A program made the translations under genes and the position numbers. 11,080 bases of DNA from Desulfonatronovibrio sp. (GTDB lineage: Bacteria > Desulfobacterota > Desulfovibrionia > Desulfovibrionales > Desulfonatronovibrionaceae): contig PWPY01000287.1 in the NCBI GenBank assembly GCA_003558575.1, positions 1 to 11,080 on the forward strand. The letters run 5' to 3'. Within the stretch, counting starts at the first letter, position 1; every line of letters begins with the position of its first letter. The notes under the pieces are model-generated. The model was given only the letters and a program-made list of their open reading frames with translations. It was not told the origin of the DNA and did not search any database. Below are positions 1 to 5,817 of this stretch, piece by piece.

Positions 1-1227
1 AAGGTTGGTATAAAGCCTGCCTCCAAGCATATCTCTCAGGAAAGTGCTTCTTTCAGCTTCAACCAGTGCCTCAAACATTGATTTGGGCAGAAATCGGTCG
101 TCCCAGATCTTTTTTTCAAGTGACTGAAAGTATGCTTTCCCGGCATCAGGATCACTGCAATCAAGGCTTTCCCGTATGCCTTGAAGCCCCATTTTAATAA
201 AAGCAGCCATCTGCAGATAAATATTGCCTGCAGGGTCGGGACTTCTCAGTTCAAGTCTGGTTCCTTCAGGACTGGTGGCGTAAGGAATGCGAACCATGGA
301 AGTCCTGTTTCGCGGCCCCCAGCCAACTACCACAGGTGCTTCACGTTCAATAACATATGCCTTGTAGGAATTGAATGTTGAGGCCATGATGATTGATGTC
401 TGTCTGGCATACTTGGTGATCCCGGCTATAAATCTGCGGGCCAGAAGGCTGATGCCGTGCTCATCATTTTTTTCGTAGAAAACATTCTTGCCGTTTTTGT
501 CCTGCATGGACAGATGAATATGCAGGGCATTTCTATTCTGTCGGTCAAAGGGTTTGGGCATGAAGCTGGCATGAAAGCCATGTTCTGAAGCCACCATATG
601 CGATACATAATTAAAAAGAAGAGTCCGGTCAGAAGCGATAATGGGGGGTGAACATTCAAAATTTATTTCATGCTGGGACGGGCTCACTTCATGGTGGGCT
701 TTTTCAAAGGGAATATTACATTCTGTGAGGATATCAATTATATGGTTGCGGACATTTTCGCCCCGGTCTCTGGGATCAGCATCACAATATCCTGCATTAT
801 CCGTATTCAGATTTTTGGAATATTCGTCCTTGTTAAAAAGAAAGAATTCATACTCAGGACTGGCCATGAATTGAAATCCAAATTCATCCCAGGCTTCATT
901 AACTGCATTTTCCAGAACATACCTGGGATCAGTCCTGGCTCTTTGCTTTTGTTCATTATGGATGGTCCCTACAAAAAGAGAGGTTTTCTTGTCCCTGAAC
1001 CTGATGTGCTTGATACTATCCAAAACAGGAATAAGCATGCGGTCACTCTTATCTACAGTAGCTATTCCAGAAACTGAACTGCCATCAAAACCAATACCAT
1101 CTTTGACTATGGAATCGATATTCTTGGGATTTACAGGCAGACGTCTTACCCTGCCGTTGAGATCTGTAAAAATAATTTCAGTGGAATCAGAATTTTCCAT
1201 GAGTTTTCCAATTTCTTCCAAGTTCAC
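1..1227 (-). CDS. Type I glutamine synthetase family protein, divergent, C-terminus cut by window edge
   Basis: The family joins ammonia to glutamate using ATP in the cytoplasm. 409 codons are present; the last few tens of residues lie off the left edge. The start is a GTG at 1227 with AGGAG eight bases upstream; the ATG at 1200 is an in-frame alternative without a good ribosome site. The N-terminal beta-grasp part holds GFDGSS (46-51), including the Asp and Ser that bind ammonium in E. coli GlnA. Metal ligands are visible as E125 and E127 (PEYEFF), E180 (HHEV), E187, H236 and E326. Phosphate and ATP arginines are visible as R308 and R313 (RNRTSMVRIP), and R328 lies in ELRSPDP. Odd: the usual NGSGMH is NRNALH (231-236), and NSYKR is NSYKA, so the position of glutamate-binding Arg321 is A290. 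No NLYDLP-type adenylylation site is seen in the part present. It lies downstream of and co-oriented with the KamA-family gene. It may be a true glutamine synthetase or a gamma-glutamyl ligase with another substrate. Confidence 0.9.
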   Translation of the reverse strand, partial: MNLEEIGKLMENSDSTEIIFTDLNGRVRRLPVNPKNIDSIVKDGIGFDGSSVSGIATVDKSDRMLIPVLDSIKHIRFRDKKTSLFVGTIHNEQKQRARTDPRYVLENAVNEAWDEFGFQFMASPEYEFFLFNKDEYSKNLNTDNAGYCDADPRDRGENVRNHIIDILTECNIPFEKAHHEVSPSQHEINFECSPPIIASDRTLLFNYVSHMVASEHGFHASFMPKPFDRQNRNALHIHLSMQDKNGKNVFYEKNDEHGISLLARRFIAGITKYARQTSIIMASTFNSYKAYVIEREAPVVVGWGPRNRTSMVRIPYATSPEGTRLELRSPDPAGNIYLQMAAFIKMGLQGIRESLDCSDPDAGKAYFQSLEKKIWDDRFLPKSMFEALVEAERSTFLRDMLGGRLYTNL

Positions 1228-1630
1228 CTTTTTATCTCCTTTTGTTTCATTAAATGAAAAGCAGTTGTTAAATAAATATCATATATGCCGGAAAATCCCT
1301 TTAACCGGAACAGGGATGACCGAAAGAAAATCTCTGGAAAGGCTTTGAAAGATATTTCCAAACATAAACAAGAGTGCAAAGTGACTTGAAATGCATGGGG
1401 TTTTCAGCTGGATACTGGAATTATGACTCTGGCTGTTTAAGCAGACAGAACTATAACATCTGTCTTTAGTGAAGTAGAAATATAGAAAACCAAGGAAAAA
1501 GGCAGGTGGGTATTGCTTTACGTAATGGGCGGGTTGGTCTTCTTTGCTGTCGCAGTTGTTCATGGTGGATAAAGATTAGAGAGGTTTTCTAAAGGAAGCC
1601 TGAAGAGTCCCCTCAAGCTCCCTTTGTGAA
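1228..1630. other. Intergenic region between the KamA-family gene and the glutamine synthetase gene
   Basis: No credible gene is seen in these 403 bases. The one long minus-strand reading frame (1563-1279) has no ribosome site and low-complexity, Cys/Phe-rich content unlike its neighbours. The region holds a possible hairpin at the mutase end (1575-1642), a short hairpin on the minus strand around 1297-1319 (ATCCCT pairing with AGGGAT), and the palindrome at 1245-1259. A length of about 400 bases suggests that the glutamine synthetase gene has its own promoter. Confidence 0.6.
1245..1259. promoter_or_regulatory. 15-bp perfect palindrome just upstream of the glutamine synthetase ribosome site
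   Basis: TTTCATT-A-AATGAAA (plus strand) is a perfect inverted repeat with 7-bp arms. It sits about 18 bases upstream of the GTG start and touches the region of the Shine-Dalgarno. On the minus strand a TATGAT that could act as a -10 lies upstream, near 1281-1286, with no convincing -35. The palindrome could be an operator or a short leader hairpin. It is AT-rich, so chance is possible. Confidence 0.35.
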
Positions 1631-1642
1631 TCAATCTCTAAT
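1575..1642 (-). terminator. Two-part stem structure at the end of the KamA-family gene, possible terminator
   Basis: An inner stem pairs 1591-1603 with 1613-1625 (AAAGGAAGCCTGA against TCAAGCTCCCTTT, 11 of 13 positions) around a 9-base loop. An outer 8-bp perfect arm pairs ATTAGAGA (1575-1582) with TCTCTAAT (1635-1642), overlapping the last codons of the mutase gene. On the minus strand the 3' side has only a short T run, so intrinsic termination would be weak. It may instead protect the mRNA 3' end. Confidence 0.4.
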
Positions 1643-2704
1643 TACAGGCAGGGTAGTGGTCTGCCCTTTATAGTTTCTGAGAATATATTCGGATTCATTC
1701 TTTTCCTGAATATAATAGTCAGGCATAAGTGGTATTTTCCCAATATTGGTAGCAATGACATACATAGGCTGCGCAAGACCGGTGGTATGACCTCTCAGAG
1801 CATCGCGTATGAGTTCTGCTCCTTTTTCTACAGGTGTCCTGAAATGATCAATTCCTGGCGCAGGCTCACAATAAAAAACATAATAAGGTCTTATTCTAAC
1901 GGAAAGCAGTTTCTGATGCAAGTGCCTGAAAGTTTCCACGTCATCATTTATACCCTTAAGAAGTACTGCCTGATTCCCGACATTTATTCCACATTTGAGA
2001 AGATTGAATACAGCTTCAGCTGTCTGCTCTGTCAGTTCATTGGGGTGGTTGCACTGAGTATTGATCCAGATGGGAACCCTGTGGAAATCTCCAAGGATCT
2101 CCATGAGTTCAGGGGTTATCCTCTGGGGGAGTACGATGGGCGTTCTTGTTCCAAAGCGAATCATCTGAATATGAGGAATGCGTCTCAGTTCGGTGATGAT
2201 TCTGTCTAACTTGTCGTCAGAGAGTATGAATGGGTCACCGCCTGTAATGAGAACGTCCCTTACTTCTGAATGTTCCCGAATCCAGTCAAGACCTTCATTG
2301 AGGTCAAAGCGCAGTGCCAGGTCCTGATCTACAACCAGTTCCTTGCGGAAACAGTGTCGACAGTAAATGGCACAGATATCAGTGACTGTGAAAGCAATCC
2401 GGTCATGATACTGTCTTGCAATGCAGTCAGGTCTTTTTTCACCAACAGCTCTATTTTCTTTAAAAATAAGGTAATCCTGAAGACCGTAGCAGTTCTGTTG
2501 TTCAAGTCTGTTTGGGATTACCTGCTTGCGTATGGGGCAATTGGGGTCATCAGGTTCCATGAGGGACGCAAAATAAGGAGTTGTTCCCCATTTAGTTTTC
2601 ATGGAAGAAATGGCCTCCATTTCTTCAGGAGAGATATTTATAAATTTTTCCAGTTTTTCCTTAGTATTGACGATATTCTGGAGCTGGTTGATCCATTCTT
2701 GCAT
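1631..2704 (-). CDS. KamA-family radical SAM / PLP aminomutase, substrate uncertain
   Basis: The 357-residue protein belongs to the lysine 2,3-aminomutase family, which moves an amino group from C2 to C3 using a 4Fe-4S cluster, S-adenosylmethionine and pyridoxal phosphate. The cluster motif CxxxCxxC is C111, C115, C118 (CAIYCRHC). GGDP at 155-158 is the SAM-contact motif, NHPNE is at 219-223, and K323 in IGKIP matches the PLP lysine. N-terminal features such as DPNCPIRKQVIP (53-64) are also typical. ATG at 2704 follows a strong GAGGTGA site. The two aspartates that hold the lysine side chain in the Clostridium enzyme (Asp293, Asp330) correspond to E280 and to a non-Asp residue in a shortened loop (ATNIGK, 318-323), so it should not be named a lysine 2,3-aminomutase without tests. 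EpmB is less likely because the C-terminal PLP loop and HFRTPVEKG resemble KamA. A co-oriented divergent glutamine synthetase follows. Confidence 0.9.
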   Translation of the reverse strand: MQEWINQLQNIVNTKEKLEKFINISPEEMEAISSMKTKWGTTPYFASLMEPDDPNCPIRKQVIPNRLEQQNCYGLQDYLIFKENRAVGEKRPDCIARQYHDRIAFTVTDICAIYCRHCFRKELVVDQDLALRFDLNEGLDWIREHSEVRDVLITGGDPFILSDDKLDRIITELRRIPHIQMIRFGTRTPIVLPQRITPELMEILGDFHRVPIWINTQCNHPNELTEQTAEAVFNLLKCGINVGNQAVLLKGINDDVETFRHLHQKLLSVRIRPYYVFYCEPAPGIDHFRTPVEKGAELIRDALRGHTTGLAQPMYVIATNIGKIPLMPDYYIQEKNESEYILRNYKGQTTTLPVIRD

Positions 2705-2722
2705 TTTGTCACCTCAAAAAAA

Positions 2723-2757
2723 TATTTCATGAAATAGGATAGTTATAAGTCAGTCAA
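2723..2757 (-). promoter_or_regulatory. Candidate promoter with overlapping 14-bp palindrome upstream of the KamA-family gene
   Basis: On the minus strand TTGACT (2757-2752) is a five-of-six match to a -35 box. Seventeen bases further is TTTCAT (2734-2729), a four-of-six -10. The -10 lies inside a perfect 14-bp palindrome, TATTTCATGAAATA (2723-2736). The GAGGTGA ribosome site and ATG follow immediately. A palindrome over the -10 is where a repressor would bind, but no regulator is identified. Confidence 0.4.
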
Positions 2758-2874
2758 AAGTCCTGATTTGTGGCCGATCAAACAAGCAGCAAGGGCGAAA
2801 ATAATCAGGATTCAGGCTGTTACAATGAACTGAAAATGTGTTGAACAGGTATAAGAGCAAAAACTTTTGACTTT

Positions 2875-3074
2875 AACAGGCCGTTGAAATTCTCCCAATT
2901 GCTGCGTCGCGTCAAAAAGTTCAAACTCTTACGTATGACTAAATACGCTGCGACCTTAAACTTTTTTTGCTCTTTATCCGGCACCCACTTGCACAGGCAT
3001 TATCCCGGCATAAGTCTTCACTTACATCACAAGTGGGTGCCGGACTGTCGCTTGGGATTTTTGAACGGCCTGTT
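2875..3074. repeat. 200-bp nested inverted-repeat element, MITE- or REP-like
   Basis: The ends are perfect 11-bp inverted repeats, AACAGGCCGTT (2875-2885) and AACGGCCTGTT (3064-3074). Similarity continues inward to a shared TCCCAA/TTGGGA block, giving about 23 bp of imperfect terminal repeat. Inside are two further foldbacks: AAAAAGTTCAA (2914-2924) with TTAAACTTTTT (2956-2966), enclosing CGTAT/ATACG (2932-2936, 2943-2947); and a perfect 15-bp pair, 2977-2991 with 3030-3044 (core CCGGCACCCACTTG), around a 38-base loop. There is no open reading frame of note and no clear target duplication. The layout fits a non-autonomous mobile or dispersed palindromic element. Copy number cannot be judged from one window. 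Confidence 0.7.
2977..3044. repeat. Perfect 15-bp inverted repeat nested inside the 200-bp element
   Basis: The arms at 2977-2991 and 3030-3044 match perfectly (TCCGGCACCCACTTG and its complement). They are GC-rich compared with the AT-rich surroundings. The loop is 38 bases. This 68-base foldback looks like a separate unit placed within the larger palindrome, breaking the symmetry of its right half. A stable hairpin would form in either transcript strand. Confidence 0.75.
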
Positions 3075-3091
3075 CAGTAGAGATTGTTTTC

Positions 3092-3102
3092 AACAGGCTG
3101 CT
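3092..3102. repeat. Lone end sequence related to the 200-bp element
   Basis: AACAGGCTGCT matches the element's left end AACAGGCCGTT at 9 of 11 positions. It lies 17 bases beyond the element's right end and in inverted orientation to that end, so the two can pair (3064-3074 with 3092-3102). It may be the remnant of a second copy or part of an extended structure. Confidence 0.4.
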
Positions 3103-3121
3103 AAAAAATATAAAAATGGCT

Positions 3122-3154
3122 GGGCACACCTTGGGGTGGCTTTTTTCTTTTTTT
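3122..3154 (+). terminator. Intrinsic terminator-like hairpin with T run, possibly bidirectional
   Basis: GC-A-CACC (3124-3130, one bulged A) pairs with GGTGGC (3135-3140) around a TTGG loop, extended by two G-T pairs. It is followed by T6-C-T7 (3141-3154). On the plus strand no gene lies directly upstream. On the minus strand an A-rich lead and a T-rich tail (ATTTTTATATTTTTT) flank the same hairpin, so it could also stop transcription coming from the hem operon. Confidence 0.45.
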
Positions 3155-3258
3155 GGAATGGGTGTTTTTCTGCATTTCAGTCCCCAGGCGGTAAAAATCG
3201 TTAAATTGTATGGCCGGGCTTTAGTACGGGGCGCAAAAAGGGTCAAGCAAAATTATGC

Positions 3259-3291
3259 ATAACAGTTTAAACCTTTGATAACTACTGTTAT
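3259..3291. repeat. 8-bp inverted repeat downstream of the 111-residue gene
   Basis: ATAACAGT (3259-3266) and ACTGTTAT (3284-3291) are perfect inverted copies with a 17-base spacer; a further GTTAT/ATAAC pairing overlaps the right arm. It lies just past the end of the minus-strand hem operon. There is no T run, so a terminator role is weakly supported. Confidence 0.3.
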
Positions 3292-3331
3292 ACAACTGTA
3301 AGTGAAATGCAGAACCAGGCCCTGGCAAAAA

Positions 3332-3667
3332 TCAGACACTGACGTCCTGGTTTCTGATGGTCTGGTCCAGAAAGTCAATCATATATTCTCTTTGCTCAGG
3401 GGTAGCATAGGAGATGCAGTCGCAGCGGATTTTCCGTTCGCAACGAATTAATAGTTCTAATTTTACCCAGTCTTCTCCTGTTTCTAAGGCCAGGTAATGT
3501 GGGCCGCACTGGTCTGAATGTTTTTTTTGTTCCGGGGTAAGCAGCTCTTCAGGAAGGGTGATCCAGAAGAGACTTTCCATGGGGGTTTTATATGCCTTCT
3601 GGTTTATTCCTTCAGTGATTCTAAGCATGTCCTGTGTACTTATTTCCTGAATGAGGTATGAACGCAT
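3332..3667 (-). CDS. Conserved-looking hypothetical protein, last gene of the hem operon
   Basis: I do not recognise the family of this 111-residue soluble protein. It is probably real: ATG at 3667 lies three bases after the hemA stop and has AAGGA about nine bases upstream, inside the end of hemA. The sequence is charged and balanced, without a signal peptide or membrane segment. It has four cysteines, C54 (QCGPH, with H57), C76, C82 and C84 (CDC), which could bind a metal or cluster, and a central stretch FWITLPEELLTPEQKKH (34-50). Position suggests a role tied to HemA or tetrapyrrole synthesis, but nothing in the sequence shows the function. Confidence 0.75.
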   Translation of the reverse strand: MRSYLIQEISTQDMLRITEGINQKAYKTPMESLFWITLPEELLTPEQKKHSDQCGPHYLALETGEDWVKLELLIRCERKIRCDCISYATPEQREYMIDFLDQTIRNQDVSV

Positions 3668-3670
3668 GAG

Positions 3671-4990
3671 TTATTTCCTTTTTCTGTTTTGGTGTGCATT
3701 TTCCGGGGCCTGTTCATTATCGAGATTAAAGATTCTTCTGGTCAGATCTATGAATTTATCAGAGGATCCTTCCTCTCTGGACCTTCTTTTCAGAAAAATT
3801 ATGGGTTCATGGTATAGTTTGCCAACTAAGGATGTAGCTAATTGCTCCATTGCTTTTCTGGTAGCCTCATCCGCGTCAGGGCCAAGATTGCGTAAAGATT
3901 TTTTTATTTCCTTGTGAGCGATGGCTTCTCCGCGGTTAAGAAGATCAACTATGGTCGGGCTTAAATCAAGTGATTTCAGCCAGTGAGAAAATTTGTCAAC
4001 TTCCTGCTTCACAATTTCTCTGGCTTTGTCAGCCTCTTCTCTGCGGCCTGCAAGGTTCTCCTCAACAACCTCCTTGAGGTCGTCTATATCGTAAAGATAA
4101 ACATTATCCAGCATATTTATGTCTGGGTCCAGGTCTCTTGGCACTGCAATGTCAATAAAAAACATGGGTTGATTTTTTCTTTTTTTCAACACCTCTTTGA
4201 CCTGACTGGCACTTATTATTGTGGAAGTTGCACCTGTAGAGCTGATAACAATGTCGGCCTTGTGCAGATGGTCTAACATTTTCTCCATGCACATGGCCTG
4301 TCCCTTGAATCTTTGTGCAAGCTCCTGGGCCCTTGCCGGAGTCCTGTTGGCCACCATTATATCTTTGAGTCCACTGTTTAACAGGTGAAGTGCGGCCAGT
4401 TCAGCCATTTCCCCTGCACCGATAAGCATGGCCCTCTGGTCCTGAAGTTCTCCAAATATTTTTCTGGCCAGCTCCACTGCGGCGTAGCTTATGGAAACCG
4501 CGCTGGAGGATACCTCTGTTTCTGTGCGTATTCTCTTGGCAGCGGAAAATGACTTGTGCAGCAGACGGTTAATGATTACCCCGGCGGTCTTGTTTTTTAC
4601 GGATTCCCGGTAGGCATCCTTGAGCTGTCCTAAGATCTGAGGTTCTCCGAGAACCATTGAGTCAAGACTTGCGGCCACGGAAAAAAGATGGTCCACCGCT
4701 TTTAGATCTTGAAAAGAGTAGATATGTTTCTCAAGAAGGGAATATTCCTGCTGGCAAAATTTTGCCCATGATTTTAGAATCATAGGTGAAACTTCATCTA
4801 ATTCCGCGTCGCTTACACAGATAATCTCCACCCTGTTGCAGGTAGATAACACCAGAGTTTCTTTAATAGGGCTTTCTTGTCCCATAAGCCCGCTAACTTC
4901 AGGATCAAATCCTGTTAACGCAAACTTTTCTCTGATCTCCACATCAGCACTTTTATGATTGAGTCCAAAAAGGTATATGCGCTGTTCCAT
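3671..4990 (-). CDS. hemA: Glutamyl-tRNA reductase
   Basis: HemA reduces glutamyl-tRNA(Glu) with NADPH to glutamate-1-semialdehyde, the first committed step of the C5 pathway to 5-aminolevulinate and all tetrapyrroles. The 439-residue length is normal. The N-terminal catalytic domain has GLNHKSA (9-15), the nucleophile C51 in STCNRVE, H101 and the signature LDSMVLGEPQILGQ (109-122). The NADPH domain has GAGEMA (191-196), ANRT (214-217) and FIDIAVPRDLDP (278-289). A helical dimerisation region follows (about 305-420), then a basic tail ending RKRK. ATG at 4990 shares a base with the upstream gene's stop (TAATG) and has AAGG six bases before it, implying translational coupling. The usual partner for later steps, HemL, is not in the window. 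Confidence 0.97.
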   Translation of the reverse strand: MEQRIYLFGLNHKSADVEIREKFALTGFDPEVSGLMGQESPIKETLVLSTCNRVEIICVSDAELDEVSPMILKSWAKFCQQEYSLLEKHIYSFQDLKAVDHLFSVAASLDSMVLGEPQILGQLKDAYRESVKNKTAGVIINRLLHKSFSAAKRIRTETEVSSSAVSISYAAVELARKIFGELQDQRAMLIGAGEMAELAALHLLNSGLKDIMVANRTPARAQELAQRFKGQAMCMEKMLDHLHKADIVISSTGATSTIISASQVKEVLKKRKNQPMFFIDIAVPRDLDPDINMLDNVYLYDIDDLKEVVEENLAGRREEADKAREIVKQEVDKFSHWLKSLDLSPTIVDLLNRGEAIAHKEIKKSLRNLGPDADEATRKAMEQLATSLVGKLYHEPIIFLKRRSREEGSSDKFIDLTRRIFNLDNEQAPENAHQNRKRK

Positions 4991-5817
4991 TACGGCCTTA
5001 AGCTGTGATGAGTTTCAGTGAAAAAATTGATGCCAATGAAAGATATCAAGGTGAGGGCAAAAATGATAATGACCATTTGAGCAGCTTTTTTGCCTCTCCA
5101 GGCTCCGGAAATTCTTTTGTGGAAAAGCCAGGCAAAGGCAAACCAGGTAATAACCGTCATGATTTCCTTGGGGTCCCAGGTAAATATGGTCTTCCAGGTA
5201 AAGGCGGCCCAGATGAAGCCTGAAAGTACACCTATGGTATAAAGGGGAAAACCATATATGACTGCGAGATGATTGGCTCGATCAAAGCTTTGCAGGGAAG
5301 GGATATCTTTGGAAACATTGCTTAACTTGGTCTTGGCTTTTATTTTTTTATCTAAGTATATATAGCTTATTCCTGCTCCAAAGGCCATGGCCAACAGAGC
5401 CATGCTTATAAACAAAGAGCCTATGTGCAGCCCAAACCACAGGCCCTGAAGTATTCCAGGTACAGGCAGGGTTGATGGAGATATGGCCAAAGAACCGGTA
5501 AAAAGCAGAAGAGCTAAGGGGGCAGCAGTAATGGAAAGAAACTTTAACTTCAGTTTCCACCATAGAAAAAAGTAAATCAGAAGGAATGACCAAGCCATGA
5601 GACTTATGTAAAACTGGCTCTGAGTCAGGATTTCCCCAATACCAAGTATATATTTAAGAAACAGATCCAGGCTGTGCAGGCCAAAACCTGCAATGGAAAG
5701 AATAACTGCCCTGTCCTGAGTTTTTTTGCTGGAATAGATAAGTCCCAGCAAAAATGAGAGCGCTCCAGTAAAATACAAAAGCGCAATAAAGAAATCCAGA
5801 ATTCTAAAGGAGAGCAT
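4990..5817 (-). CDS. CcsA/HemX-like membrane protein (cytochrome c assembly family)
   Basis: The 275-residue integral membrane protein has about eight predicted segments (roughly 5-27, 38-58, 68-87, 93-112, 128-152, 186-206, 220-236, 247-266). It carries CcsA-family marks: the tryptophan-rich WDPKE motif (214-218) between two late segments, and histidines at H48, H131, H233 and H270-H271 that resemble the family's heme-handling positions. CcsA proteins present heme for attachment to cytochromes c; the B. subtilis relative HemX, of nearly the same length, sits next to hemA and lowers HemA level. The place between precorrin-2 dehydrogenase and hemA favours a HemX-like or heme-delivery role. ATG at 5817 has AAGGTG about seven bases upstream and overlaps the previous gene by 14 bases. 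Confidence 0.88.
   Translation of the reverse strand: MLSFRILDFFIALLYFTGALSFLLGLIYSSKKTQDRAVILSIAGFGLHSLDLFLKYILGIGEILTQSQFYISLMAWSFLLIYFFLWWKLKLKFLSITAAPLALLLFTGSLAISPSTLPVPGILQGLWFGLHIGSLFISMALLAMAFGAGISYIYLDKKIKAKTKLSNVSKDIPSLQSFDRANHLAVIYGFPLYTIGVLSGFIWAAFTWKTIFTWDPKEIMTVITWFAFAWLFHKRISGAWRGKKAAQMVIIIFALTLISFIGINFFTETHHSLRP

Larger units (their letters stand above)
2705..3331. other. Gene-free region between the hem operon and the KamA-family gene
   Basis: No credible coding sequence is seen in these 627 bases; reading frames at 2884-3204 (plus) and 3246-3022 (minus) are shadows of the repeat element. From right to left it holds an 8-bp inverted repeat (3259-3266 with 3284-3291), a terminator-like hairpin with a T run (3122-3154), a lone copy of an inverted-repeat end (3092-3102), the 200-bp nested element (2875-3074), and the promoter of the KamA-family gene. 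Confidence 0.6.

Noticed and set aside
1365..1400. Sigma-54 promoter before the glutamine synthetase gene (TTGCA on the minus strand)
   Set aside because: There is no GG at the required distance upstream.
1279..1563. Minus-strand reading frame of 94 codons in the gap before the glutamine synthetase gene
   Set aside because: No ribosome site, unnatural composition rich in Cys, Phe and Ser, and no recognisable motif.
2884..3204. Plus-strand reading frame of 106 codons
   Set aside because: It runs through the inverted-repeat element and terminator; codon content reflects the repeats and there is no ribosome site.
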